Shown piece after piece: positions 24,822 through 32,564 of a stretch of DNA of 36,089 nucleotides (positions are counted from its first letter, which is position 1; the number at the start of each line of letters is the position of its first letter). The notes under the pieces were generated by a model. The model searched no databases. It was given only the letters and a program-made list of their open reading frames with translations, and had not been told where the DNA came from. The stretch is from positions 1-36,089 of the forward strand of contig JBKPNX010000057.1 in NCBI GenBank assembly GCA_046732855.1, written 5' to 3'. The position numbers and the translations under genes are program-made. The DNA comes from JBKPNX01 sp046732855 (GTDB lineage Bacteria > Pseudomonadota > Alphaproteobacteria > Geminicoccales > Geminicoccaceae).

Positions 24822-25757
24822 TCAGTTTGGAATCTGAGCCTTCGCGCGCGAGGCCATGGAGAGTGCAAGGCCGCCCAGAATCAAAATCACCCCGGCAATA
24901 AAGAGAAACCCGAGCTGATCGCCGAACATCGCAGATGAAGCGGCGATGCCCACTACGGGCTGAAGGTATTGCACGCTAGCTGCGGTGCGAGCCGGCACTG
25001 TACGTAGCAGATGGAGCCACAGGAAGAGGCCCGCTACTGTGACCGCAACACCAAGGTAGACTGCCGCCCCGAGCGCCTCAGCGGTGACCTGGAACGGAAT
25101 CCGCCACATCTCCCAGCCTGCCCACGGCAACAACACCACGAACCCGAAAAATGTGCTCCAAGCCGCCAGAGTGGCGGTGCCATACGTCCTCGTGAGTTCG
25201 AAGCTCCAGACGTAGTAGAAAGCAACAGCGAGCGCAGAAAGCAGCATGAGACTAACACCGGCCACGGTGGTTTCGGACGCGGTAGGCGCCTCGCGCCCAT
25301 TTCCCGACGCGACCAGCGCAATTCCGACGAAGGCTGCCATCAGCCCCAATGCTTGCCGACCGGATACCGCCTGTTTCAAGCGCAGCGCGGCGAAGACCAC
25401 GACGAAGACCGGAATGGTTGCGGAGATGATGGTGCCGACAGATGCCGACGTGCCGACCACGCCTAGAGTTTGCGTGACCCGGCCTACGCCAATGCCAAGG
25501 ATTCCGAGCGCGGCCACCTGCGGGAATGCCGGCCACGGAAGCCGCTGTCTTCCCAGCACGAAGAGAAACAGCAGCGGCACGGCAACGGCGAACCGCAATG
25601 CCGTCAGCGTCAACGGCGGCATTGTCACCAAGCCGAGCTTCGTCACCGGGATCGAGAGGCCCCACATAATGGCGAGCAGCAGCATAGCTCCGACGTTTGG
25701 CAGGGAAGGGCTTGCGTTGCGTTGGACGAGGCTTGGCAGTGAGGGATCGGAAGGCAT
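24822..25757 (-). CDS. EamA/DMT-superfamily exporter
   Basis: This 311-aa integral membrane protein has about ten helices in two EamA repeats. The first opens with LLLAIMWGLSIPVTKLGLVTMPPLTLTALRF and the second with ALAVAFYYVWSFELTRTYG; VQYLQPVVGIAASSAMFGDQ near the C-terminus is typical of the family. Members export amino acids, metabolites or drugs; the substrate here is unknown. The frame is open to 25943, but the N-terminus before MPSDPSLPSL is polar and unlike the family, so the ATG at 25757 (preceded by nothing strong) or 25793 is preferred. Its base composition is visibly less GC-rich than its neighbours, suggesting later acquisition. Confidence 0.88.
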   Translation of the reverse strand: MPSDPSLPSLVQRNASPSLPNVGAMLLLAIMWGLSIPVTKLGLVTMPPLTLTALRFAVAVPLLFLFVLGRQRLPWPAFPQVAALGILGIGVGRVTQTLGVVGTSASVGTIISATIPVFVVVFAALRLKQAVSGRQALGLMAAFVGIALVASGNGREAPTASETTVAGVSLMLLSALAVAFYYVWSFELTRTYGTATLAAWSTFFGFVVLLPWAGWEMWRIPFQVTAEALGAAVYLGVAVTVAGLFLWLHLLRTVPARTAASVQYLQPVVGIAASSAMFGDQLGFLFIAGVILILGGLALSMASRAKAQIPN

Positions 25758-25913
25758 GGGGCTTCTAGGTATAGAGCGCGACGATGTGGGCATGGTTTTC
25801 AAACTCTGCCGAATTTCGAACTGAGATACTACCCCGCTTGCTTGGTGCGGGCTTGCCACCCATGCATAATGCATCGGCTTGTCCTTACGGACGAGCCCGA
25901 GCGGGAGGCCGGC

Positions 25914-27119
25914 ATGACGGCGCGACATCGCAGCGGGCGCCACTTATTGCAGATCCCCGGGCCAACGAACGTCCCGGACCGCATTCTGCGCGCCATGGAC
26001 CGTCCGACCATCGATCATCGCGGTCCCGAGTTCGCCAGGCTCGCGGCGGGCATCCTGGAAGACCTGCGGCCGGTGTTCAAGACGGCAAACCCGGTGGTCG
26101 TTTACCCCTCCTCCGGCACCGGCGCTTGGGAGGCGGCGCTGGTCAACACGCTCTCGCCCGGTGAGCGGGTGCTGATGGCGGAAACCGGCCATTTCGCGAC
26201 GCTCTGGTGCGAGATGGCCCGCCGGCTCGGCCTCGTGGTGGAGTTGTTGCCCGGCGACTGGCGCCGCGGCGTCGATCCCGCGCGGATCGGGGCCAGCCTC
26301 GCCGACGATCGCGGGCGCGAGATCAAGGCGGTTTGCGTGGTGCACAACGAGACCTCGACCGGGGTGACCTCGCGCGTTGCCGAGGTGCGCGCGGCGATCG
26401 ACCGGGCCGGTCATCCGGCGCTGTTCATGGTCGACACGATCTCGTCGCTCGCCTCGATCGACTACCGCCACGACGAGTGGGGCGTCGACGTCACGGTCGG
26501 CGGCTCGCAGAAGGGCCTGATGCTGCCGCCCGGCCTCGGCTTCAACGCGCTCGGCGAGAAGGCGGTGGCCGCCGCAAAGAACGCGCGCCTGCCGAAGTCC
26601 TACTGGGACTGGCAGGCGATGCTGAGCGCGAATGCCAACGGCGTGTTTCCCTATACGCCCGCGACGAATCTGCTCTACGGCCTGCGCGAAGCGCTCTCGA
26701 TGCTGCAGGAGCAGGGCCTCGAGCGGGTGTTCGCCCGACATGCGCGCCACGCCGAGGCCACGCGCGGGGCAGTCCGCGCCTGGGGCCTCGAGCTGCTGTG
26801 CCTGGATCCGCGGGAATACTCGAGCTCGCTGACCGCGGTTCGGGTGCCTGACAGCCTCGATGCCGACGCGCTCCGGGCGGCCATTCTCGAGCGCTACGAC
26901 CTGTCGCTCGGCAACGGCCTGGGCAAGCTCGCCGGCCGGGTGTTCCGGATCGGCCATCTCGGCGACTTCAACGACCTGATGCTCGCCGGCACTCTGTCCG
27001 GCATCGAGATGGGGCTGAAGGATTTCGGCTTTCCGTTGGCCGCGAGCGGCGTCGCCGTCGCCCTCGACCATCTCGCGACGGGGCCGCGAGCGGGCCGGCA
27101 ACAAGCGAGCGCAGCCTGA
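25914..27119 (+). CDS. sgaA: Serine/alanine-glyoxylate aminotransferase (class V)
   Basis: This 401-aa PLP enzyme begins with the family motif LLQIPGPTNVPDRILRAM (11-28). It has YPSSGTGAWEAAL (64-76), HNETSTGVTS (144-153), the PLP lysine Lys200 in GGSQKGLMLPPGLGF, PYTPATNLLYGLREAL, and a C-terminal FRIGHLGDFNDL. It tracks methylotroph serine-glyoxylate aminotransferase closely, more than it does the ureidoglycine-glyoxylate enzyme PucG. Glyoxylate would be aminated to glycine using serine or alanine. GGGAGG upstream supports the ATG at 25914 over earlier in-frame starts. Its stop abuts yqeC, and purine genes follow, so glyoxylate from ureides is a likely source. Confidence 0.87.
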   Translation: MTARHRSGRHLLQIPGPTNVPDRILRAMDRPTIDHRGPEFARLAAGILEDLRPVFKTANPVVVYPSSGTGAWEAALVNTLSPGERVLMAETGHFATLWCEMARRLGLVVELLPGDWRRGVDPARIGASLADDRGREIKAVCVVHNETSTGVTSRVAEVRAAIDRAGHPALFMVDTISSLASIDYRHDEWGVDVTVGGSQKGLMLPPGLGFNALGEKAVAAAKNARLPKSYWDWQAMLSANANGVFPYTPATNLLYGLREALSMLQEQGLERVFARHARHAEATRGAVRAWGLELLCLDPREYSSSLTAVRVPDSLDADALRAAILERYDLSLGNGLGKLAGRVFRIGHLGDFNDLMLAGTLSGIEMGLKDFGFPLAASGVAVALDHLATGPRAGRQQASAA

Positions 27120-27166
27120 TTCCTCCGCGCGCCATTACGCGAGCCGCGGCGCGAACGCTGCTCGAT

Positions 27167-27910
27167 GTGCTGGCGGCGCGCCGCGGTCTGATCTGCGTGG
27201 GCGGCGCCGGCGGCAAGAAGACCACGCTCCATCGGCTGGTCGAGGCCCATTTGGCCGCGGGCACGGCCTGGATCGGGCTGACCTGCACCGTGGCCATGGC
27301 GCCGCCGCCGAGATGGCTCGGCGAGCAGGTGATCGCGGAAAGGGCCCACCTGATGGGCGCGCTCGACCGGCTCGGGCGCGACAAACGCGTCGTGGTCTAC
27401 GCGCAGCCTCCGCCCAAACCGGGCCGGATCGGCGGCGTCCCCCCCGAAGACGTGGCGAGATTGCACCACCACGGGCGGTTCGAGGTGACTTTGATCAAGG
27501 CGGACGGGGCGCGCATGCGCTGGATCAAGGCGCCCGCCAGGGGCGAGCCGGTGTTGCCGCCAGGCGTCGCGACCGTGTTGCCGCTGGTCTCCGCCAGGGT
27601 GTTCGGCCAGCCTTTGAGCGAGGCCGTGGCCCACCGTCTCGAGCGCGTCGCCGCGGTCACCGGCGCGCGTCCGGGCGAGGCCGTGACCCCCGAGCACGTC
27701 GCCCGGCTGCTGAGCTCGGAGCACGGTGCGCTTCATGGCGTCGGCACGGCGACCGTGGTGCCGATCATCAACATGGTGGACGATCAGACAGCGCTAGAAG
27801 CGGCGCGTGCAGCAGCACGGCTGGCTCTCGAGGCGTCCGGTCGTATCGCGCGGGTCGTGCTCGCGAGCATGATCGCATCCGACCCGGTGATCGAGGTCGT
27901 GTCGCCTTGA
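27167..27910 (+). CDS. yqeC: YqeC-type molybdenum hydroxylase accessory ATPase
   Basis: This 247-aa P-loop protein matches the YqeC family, linked to selenium-dependent molybdenum hydroxylases. The P-loop is near the N-terminus, GGAGGKKTTL (residues 12-21), followed by the adenine-ring region and HHHGRFEVTLIKADGARMRWIKAP, where the acid-containing EADGAR-like motif of YqeC is present as KADGAR. The C-terminal INMVDDQTALEAARAAARL is also typical. The P-loop has an extra lysine compared with the usual GAGGKT. GTG at 27167 is the first standard start; a reading from the ATT that overlaps the previous stop (27119) would add 16 plausible residues. It follows sgaA directly. Confidence 0.75.
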   Translation: MLAARRGLICVGGAGGKKTTLHRLVEAHLAAGTAWIGLTCTVAMAPPPRWLGEQVIAERAHLMGALDRLGRDKRVVVYAQPPPKPGRIGGVPPEDVARLHHHGRFEVTLIKADGARMRWIKAPARGEPVLPPGVATVLPLVSARVFGQPLSEAVAHRLERVAAVTGARPGEAVTPEHVARLLSSEHGALHGVGTATVVPIINMVDDQTALEAARAAARLALEASGRIARVVLASMIASDPVIEVVSP

Positions 27911-27938
27911 CCCCTGTCATACAACCATCACGGAACCA

Positions 27939-27971
27939 TTGTAGAATCGCTCTACTAAAGGTAGAATAGCT
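27939..27971 (+). promoter_or_regulatory. Promoter with a 20-bp-spaced repeated element
   Basis: GTAGAATCGCT (27941-27951) recurs as GTAGAATAGCT (27961-27971), exactly 20 bp apart. The first copy also forms GTAGA-ATCGC-TCTAC. The element TTGTAG (27939-27944) and TAGAAT (27962-27967) are 17 bases apart and could be -35 and -10 of the next gene, 30 bases before its GTG. Two sites on one helix face would suit a dimeric regulator. Confidence 0.45.
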
Positions 27972-27996
27972 AGTTGTCATTGATACGAGGGCGTCC

Positions 27997-28590
27997 GTGC
28001 CGTTGGATCCCCATCGCCACCTCACGCTGGTTCGGCCGCCACTGTCCCAGGCGAGCCAGGCCCGCCGGTTCCTGCAGCGCAGGATGCCGGACAGCTGGCG
28101 CTTAGCCCATCAGATGACGGCTGACCTGACGCAGCGGCTGGAATTCCTGGCGTGGGCCGGGCGCGCCGATGCCTTCGACACCTATTTCCTCCGGCAGGCC
28201 GAAGCAATGCTCCGCCCGAGCGGCCTGACCGAGCTGATCGGCGGCGCGGCGCCGCTCGGCGAGGATCAGACAACGCCCGATCTGGAGGATCGGCTGGCAC
28301 GATTTTGCACCTGGAGCAGGGCGATCGCCACCGCGGTGTTGCTCGAACTCGGCGAACGCCAGGAGGTGACGAACCCACATCAGGCGCTGACCTATCTGCT
28401 GACCCGGCACGTGCCGCTTACGAAGGCCGCGGCGGCATGGGCCGCCAAGGCCGGGATGACGCCGATCAAGAAGGCGTTGTGCGAGCTGCCGGGGTATGCG
28501 CTCGTGCTGCTGGCGATGAGCCCCAACGACACGGCCGAGCGCTTCATGGCCCGCGACGCGTTCTTGACTGCCGCAATGAAGCGCACCTGA
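27997..28590 (+). CDS. Uncharacterised 197-aa soluble, helix-rich protein
   Basis: I do not recognise a family. The protein is predicted soluble and mostly helical, rich in Ala, Leu and Arg, with no signal peptide or membrane span. Notable stretches are RFLQRRMPDSWRLAHQM (24-40), FDTYFLRQAEAMLRPSG (60-76), GALCE-like helical segments, and a C-terminal PIKKALCELPGYALVLLAMS. Cysteines are few (around 104 and 162), so a metal cluster is unlikely. Codon use is like that of neighbouring genes, which supports it as real. Its GTG start at 27997 is 30 bases after a promoter-like repeat of its own, so it is probably not co-transcribed with yqeC. Confidence 0.7.
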   Translation: MPLDPHRHLTLVRPPLSQASQARRFLQRRMPDSWRLAHQMTADLTQRLEFLAWAGRADAFDTYFLRQAEAMLRPSGLTELIGGAAPLGEDQTTPDLEDRLARFCTWSRAIATAVLLELGERQEVTNPHQALTYLLTRHVPLTKAAAAWAAKAGMTPIKKALCELPGYALVLLAMSPNDTAERFMARDAFLTAAMKRT

Positions 28591-28899
28591 GGTCCGTCCG
28601 CGGCCGCCGGGTCGCAAGCCACTTCGTCAGACGTTTCGAAGCGCGCTCGGCGCCTCATCGGCGGGTGTCCCCGTCGAAATCGCCGCGGAGAGGTGGCGGA
28701 CGGGACGCCGGCGCGCTGGCCAACGAACTTGGCAATGATCGGTGCAGGGCCATGGCACGGCCGGATCTGCTTGCGGCCGCGTGCGATGTGCGCGCCGCAT
28801 GATCGCGACCCGTTTGCGACCGCAGCCGGCTTTTGATCATCCGCCGCGCAAGCTACCATCGGCATTGGTGTCGAGCCGTGGACTTCAGGCGCTGCTCGG
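28591..28899. other. Intergenic region before the cysteine desulfurase, no gene seen
   Basis: All frames here are arginine-rich shadows. The stretch GGCTTTTGATCATCCGCC near 28828-28846 is its only AT-richer part. It presumably holds the promoter for the desulfurase, but I could not identify -35 and -10 boxes. Confidence 0.3.
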
Positions 28900-30114
28900 A
28901 TGGCGAAGACGGGCACGGGTGCAGGTGAGGTGAGCGCGCCGGGGCCGTTCCGCACGGTCGAGTTCCGGGGCGAGCGGCTGCGGCTGCCGGTCTACCTCGA
29001 TCACCATGCGACCACCCCGCTTGATCCGCGCGCGCTTGATGCGATGCTGCCGTATTTCACCGAGCGCTTCGGCAATCCGCACTCGGCGCAGCACGCCTAC
29101 GGCTGGGCCGCCGAGCAGGCGGTGGACGAGGCGCGCGCGCAGGTGGCTGCGCTGATCGGCGCCCTGCCCGACGAGATCGTATTCACCTCCGGCGCGACCG
29201 AGGCGAACAATCTCGCGATCCGCGGCGCCGTACGGGCCGGCGAGCGGCGGCACATCGTGACCTGCGCGACCGAGCATCCATGCGTGCTGGAGACCTGCCG
29301 TGCGTTGCGGCGCGAGGGCTTCGAGGTGACGGAAGCGCCGGTGCGACCCGACGGTGTGATCGAACTGGATCAGTTGCGTGCGGCGCTGCGGCCGGACACC
29401 GCGCTGGTCTCGATCATGGCCGCCAACCACGAGATCGGCGTGGTCCAGCCGCTTGCGGAACTCGGCAACCTGTGCCGCGAACGCGGCGTTCTCCTGCACA
29501 CCGATGCCGCCCAGGCCGCCGGACGGATCCCGCTCGACGTGGCGGCGCTCGGCGTCGACCTGATGAGCCTGTCGGCCCACAAGCTGTCCGGCCCGAAGGG
29601 CATCGGGGCGCTGTACATCCGCCGCGGCGTGCGGCTCGTTCCGCTGTTCGCCGGCGGGAACCAGGAGCGCGGACTGCGCCCCGGCACGCTGCCCACGGCG
29701 TTGTGCGTCGGCTTCGGCGAGGCGTGCGCCCAGGCGCAGGGAGAGCTCGGCGCCGAGGCCGCGCGCGTGCGTGCCCTGCGCGACCGACTCTACGACAGGC
29801 TGCGCCAGGCTCTGCCTGAGGTCCGGCTGAACGGCGCCGCCGAACCGCGCCTGCCGAACAACCTGAACCTCTGCCTGCCCGGGATCGACGCCGAGGACCT
29901 GCTGGCCGAGCTGCCCGAGCTCGCGCTCGCCACCGGCGCGGCCTGCGCCTCGGCCACGCAGGAACCATCGCCCGTGTTGCGCGCGCTCGGCTTGTCCGAC
30001 GAGGACATCCAGGGCTCGATCCGGATCGGGCTCGGCCGCACCACCACGGTTCTCGAGATCGAGTACGCGACTGAACGCCTGGCCGCTGCCGCCCGCCGGC
30101 TTAAGCGCCGATGA
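28900..30114 (+). CDS. Cysteine desulfurase (IscS/NifS family)
   Basis: This 404-aa PLP enzyme takes sulfur from cysteine and forms a persulfide. The N-terminal motif is YLDHHATTPLDPRALDAMLPYF (32-53), followed by SGATEANNLAIRG (97-109), NHEIGVVQP (176-184), HTDAAQAAGRI, the PLP lysine Lys228 in SLSAHKLSGPKGIGALY, and the catalytic Cys349 in TGAACASATQEPSPVLRALG. The catalytic loop reads GAACASAT rather than the common GSACTSAS. No isc, suf or nif genes are nearby. Next to xanthine dehydrogenase genes it resembles Rhodobacter capsulatus NifS4, which supplies the sulfido ligand of the molybdenum cofactor, but this role is inferred. Its end overlaps the convergent uraD by 14 bases. Confidence 0.92.
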   Translation: MAKTGTGAGEVSAPGPFRTVEFRGERLRLPVYLDHHATTPLDPRALDAMLPYFTERFGNPHSAQHAYGWAAEQAVDEARAQVAALIGALPDEIVFTSGATEANNLAIRGAVRAGERRHIVTCATEHPCVLETCRALRREGFEVTEAPVRPDGVIELDQLRAALRPDTALVSIMAANHEIGVVQPLAELGNLCRERGVLLHTDAAQAAGRIPLDVAALGVDLMSLSAHKLSGPKGIGALYIRRGVRLVPLFAGGNQERGLRPGTLPTALCVGFGEACAQAQGELGAEAARVRALRDRLYDRLRQALPEVRLNGAAEPRLPNNLNLCLPGIDAEDLLAELPELALATGAACASATQEPSPVLRALGLSDEDIQGSIRIGLGRTTTVLEIEYATERLAAAARRLKRR

Positions 30115-30622
30115 GATCGTCGAGCCGCAAGCGCGCGATCCGCGCGATCTGAGCGAGCGCCTCCGCGAACTCCGTATCGGGCGAGTTAGCGAGGCGCCGG
30201 TCGAATTCGGCGAGAATTGCAATGCGGCTCATACCCTTGACCGCAAGGATGAACGGGAAGCCGAATTTGGCCTGGTAGCGCCCGTTGAGCTCGCGGAAGC
30301 GCTGGAACTCAGCGGGGGTGCACTGGTCGAGCCCGGCGCCCGCCTGCTCGGCGGAGGACGCCTCGGTCAGCTCGCCGCGGACGGCGGCGCGCCCCGCGAG
30401 ATCGGGATGGCCGCGAATCAGGGCGAGCTGACGCGCGCGCGGCGCCCGGCGCATCGCCTCGACCATCGTGCGATGCAGCGCCTCCGCGCTGCGGAACGGG
30501 CCGGCGGCGAAGGCTTGCTCGGCGACCCAGGGCGCGTGCTCGAATACCCCGCCGAACAGCTCGACGAAGCGGTCGCGCTCCAGACGCCGCAGCTCATCAC
30601 TGGAGATCCGGGCCGGAGCCAT
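30101..30622 (-). CDS. uraD: 2-oxo-4-hydroxy-4-carboxy-5-ureidoimidazoline (OHCU) decarboxylase
   Basis: This 173-aa protein decarboxylates OHCU to S-allantoin, the last step after urate oxidation. The motif GHPDLAGRAAVRGELTEASS holds the catalytic His72 and following acids, and the family block FRELNGRYQAKFGFPFILAVKG is intact. The frame is open to 30718, but the ATG at 30622 gives the normal N-terminus (SSDELRRLERDRFVELFGGVFEHAPW). It diverges from uraH across 125 bases that contain the iterated repeats. Its 3' end overlaps the desulfurase end by 14 bases. Confidence 0.95.
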   Translation of the reverse strand: MAPARISSDELRRLERDRFVELFGGVFEHAPWVAEQAFAAGPFRSAEALHRTMVEAMRRAPRARQLALIRGHPDLAGRAAVRGELTEASSAEQAGAGLDQCTPAEFQRFRELNGRYQAKFGFPFILAVKGMSRIAILAEFDRRLANSPDTEFAEALAQIARIARLRLDDLIGA

Positions 30623-30691
30623 CACATTTCTCGCTGTGGTAACAGTTCTCACGTCGTCATGGACACAAGCTGAGCTTAGGCGGCACACTCG

Positions 30692-30751
30692 GCAATTGCC
30701 ACTGGGGGCGATTGCCATGGAGGGCGATTGCCATGGGGGCGATTGCCATGG
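30692..30751 (+). repeat. Three and a half 15-16-bp tandem repeats at the uraH start
   Basis: GCGATTGCCATGG occurs at 30708-30720, 30724-30736 and 30739-30751, with a diverged copy GCAATTGCCACTGG at 30692-30705. Spacings are 16, 16 and 15 bases. The last copy contains the uraH ATG (30748), and the second copy holds an in-frame ATG at 30733. In the diverged copy GGCAATTGCC is a perfect palindrome. Confidence 0.85.
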
Positions 30752-31098
30752 GCAGACTGACCACGCATGTCCTCGACACCGCGCGCGGTCGACCGGGCGC
30801 CGGGATCACGATCGAGCTGTACGCGTTCGGGGATGAGCGGCGTTTCCTCAGCGCCACTACCACCGACGCCGACGGCCGTTGCCCACGCCCGCTGCTGGAT
30901 GGCGCCGCGATGGCGGCGGGCGTCTACGAGCTCGTGTTTCACGCCGGGGACTACTATCGCGAGGCCGGGATCGAGCTGGCCGATCCGGCGTTTCTCGATC
31001 GCGTGGTGATCCGCTTCGGGATTGCTTCGCCCGAGCAGCACTATCATGTGCCGCTGCTGCTGGCACCCTACGGCTACAGCACGTATCGGGGCACCTGA
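30748..31098 (+). CDS. uraH: 5-hydroxyisourate hydrolase (transthyretin-like)
   Basis: This 116-aa protein opens the ring of 5-hydroxyisourate, the product of urate oxidation, giving OHCU, the substrate of UraD. The N-terminal LTTHVLDTARGRPGAG with its active-site histidine (His7) and the C-terminal YGYSTYRG are family marks. The final tetrapeptide is YRGT rather than the usual YRGS. I chose the ATG at 30748, which begins MGRLTTHVLD; an earlier in-frame ATG at 30733 would add AIAMG encoded by repeat DNA. The stop overlaps the xdhA start by one base (TGATG). Confidence 0.93.
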   Translation: MGRLTTHVLDTARGRPGAGITIELYAFGDERRFLSATTTDADGRCPRPLLDGAAMAAGVYELVFHAGDYYREAGIELADPAFLDRVVIRFGIASPEQHYHVPLLLAPYGYSTYRGT

Positions 31099-32564
31099 TG
31101 GCCGAGGCGGTGCGTTTCCTCCTGGGCCATGAGCCGCGCGAGCTGCGCAGCCTGGATCCGAACCTTACGGTGCTCAACTGGCTGCGCGAGGTCGAGCGCC
31201 GGACGGGCACCAAGGAAGGCTGCGCCGAAGGCGACTGCGGCGCCTGCACGGTGGTGCTTGGCGAGCTCGAGGGCGACCGCATCCGCTATCGCGCGGTCAA
31301 CGCCTGCATCCTGTTCGCACCGCAGCTCGACGGCAGGCAGCTGATCACGGTCGAGCACCTGCGCGGCCCCGACGGCTCCCTGCACCCGGTGCAGCGGGCC
31401 ATGGTCGAATGCCACGGCTCGCAGTGCGGCTTCTGCACGCCGGGCTTCGTGTTGTCCCTGTTCGCGCTCTACCACGAGGAGAGCGCGCCGACCCGGCAGC
31501 GCATCCTCGATGTGCTCGCCGGCAACCTGTGCCGATGCACCGGGTACCGGCCGATCGTCGCGGCGGCGCGCCGGATGTACGAGCTTGGCGAAGGTGATCA
31601 GTTCGGCGCGCGCGAGCCGGAGACGATCGGGCGGCTGAAGGCCTTCCGCGGCGACGGGCGGCTGGCGTTCGCGCATGGCGGCAAGCGCTACTTCGCGCCG
31701 CGCCGGATCGACGAGCTGGCTCCGTTATGCGAGCAGTTCCCGGACGCCTGTCTGCTCGCGGGCGGCACCGATGTGGGCTTATGGGTCACCAAGCAGCACC
31801 GCGATCTCGAGACGCTGATTTACGTCGGCGAGGTCGAGGAGCTGCGGCGAATCGAGGCGACCGCCAGCCATCTCGAGATCGGCGCCGCGGTCACCTACAC
31901 CGACGCGACGGCAGCAATCGGCGCGCGCTGGCCCGATTTCGGCGAGCTGATCCGTCGCCTCGGTTCGGTCCAGATCAGGAATTCCGGCACGATCGGCGGC
32001 AACGTCGCCAACGGCTCGCCGATCGGCGATTCCATGCCCGCCCTGATCGCGCTCGGCGCGGAGCTGGTGCTGCGCAGGGGCAGTGCGCGCCGCATGATGC
32101 CGCTCGAGGACTTCTACCTCGATTACCGCAAGACCGCGCTCGAGCCCGGCGAGTTCGTCGAGCTGATCCGCGTGCCGCTGCCGCAGGGGGAGTGGCAGTT
32201 CCGGTGCTACAAGATTTCCAAGCGCTTCGATCAGGACATCTCCGCGCTGCTCGGCGCGTTCAATGTCCGGCTGGCGAAGGGCAGGGTGGCCGACGTGCGC
32301 ATCGCCTATGGCGGCATGGCGGCCATCCCGAAGCGCGCGACGCAGTGCGAGCAGGCGCTGCGGGACCGGCCGTGGACCGAGGCGACCGTGATAGGGGGGC
32401 GGGAGGCGCTCGCCCGGGAGTTCGCGCCGATCTCGGACATGCGGGCGAGCGCCGCTTACCGTCTGCTGGCCGCGCAGAACTTGCTGACCAAATTCCAGGT
32501 CGAGACGAGCGCGCCTGCGGTCCCGGCGCGTGTGCTCGCGCTCGAGGTGAGCAGTCATGGCTGA
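31098..32564 (+). CDS. xdhA: Xanthine dehydrogenase small subunit (Fe-S and FAD)
   Basis: This 488-aa subunit passes electrons from the molybdenum site of XdhB to NAD. The first 2Fe-2S cluster is bound by C42, C47, C50 and C70, the second by C110, C113, C145 and C147 (CGFCTPG and NLCRCTGYRP). The FAD domain starts with CLLAGGTDVGLWVTK near residue 216 and includes IRNSGTIGGNVANGSPIGD. This layout is that of R. capsulatus XdhA. It overlaps uraH by one base and xdhB by 8 bases, so the three are one operon in which purine oxidation and urate-product processing are co-expressed. Confidence 0.96.
   Translation: MAEAVRFLLGHEPRELRSLDPNLTVLNWLREVERRTGTKEGCAEGDCGACTVVLGELEGDRIRYRAVNACILFAPQLDGRQLITVEHLRGPDGSLHPVQRAMVECHGSQCGFCTPGFVLSLFALYHEESAPTRQRILDVLAGNLCRCTGYRPIVAAARRMYELGEGDQFGAREPETIGRLKAFRGDGRLAFAHGGKRYFAPRRIDELAPLCEQFPDACLLAGGTDVGLWVTKQHRDLETLIYVGEVEELRRIEATASHLEIGAAVTYTDATAAIGARWPDFGELIRRLGSVQIRNSGTIGGNVANGSPIGDSMPALIALGAELVLRRGSARRMMPLEDFYLDYRKTALEPGEFVELIRVPLPQGEWQFRCYKISKRFDQDISALLGAFNVRLAKGRVADVRIAYGGMAAIPKRATQCEQALRDRPWTEATVIGGREALAREFAPISDMRASAAYRLLAAQNLLTKFQVETSAPAVPARVLALEVSSHG

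Noticed and set aside
25944..27104. A 386-codon open frame opposite sgaA
   Set aside because: Shadow of a well-matched aminotransferase; composition is low-complexity and unlike any family.
28885..30222. A 445-codon open frame opposite the cysteine desulfurase
   Set aside because: Shadow frame; the plus strand encodes all desulfurase motifs.
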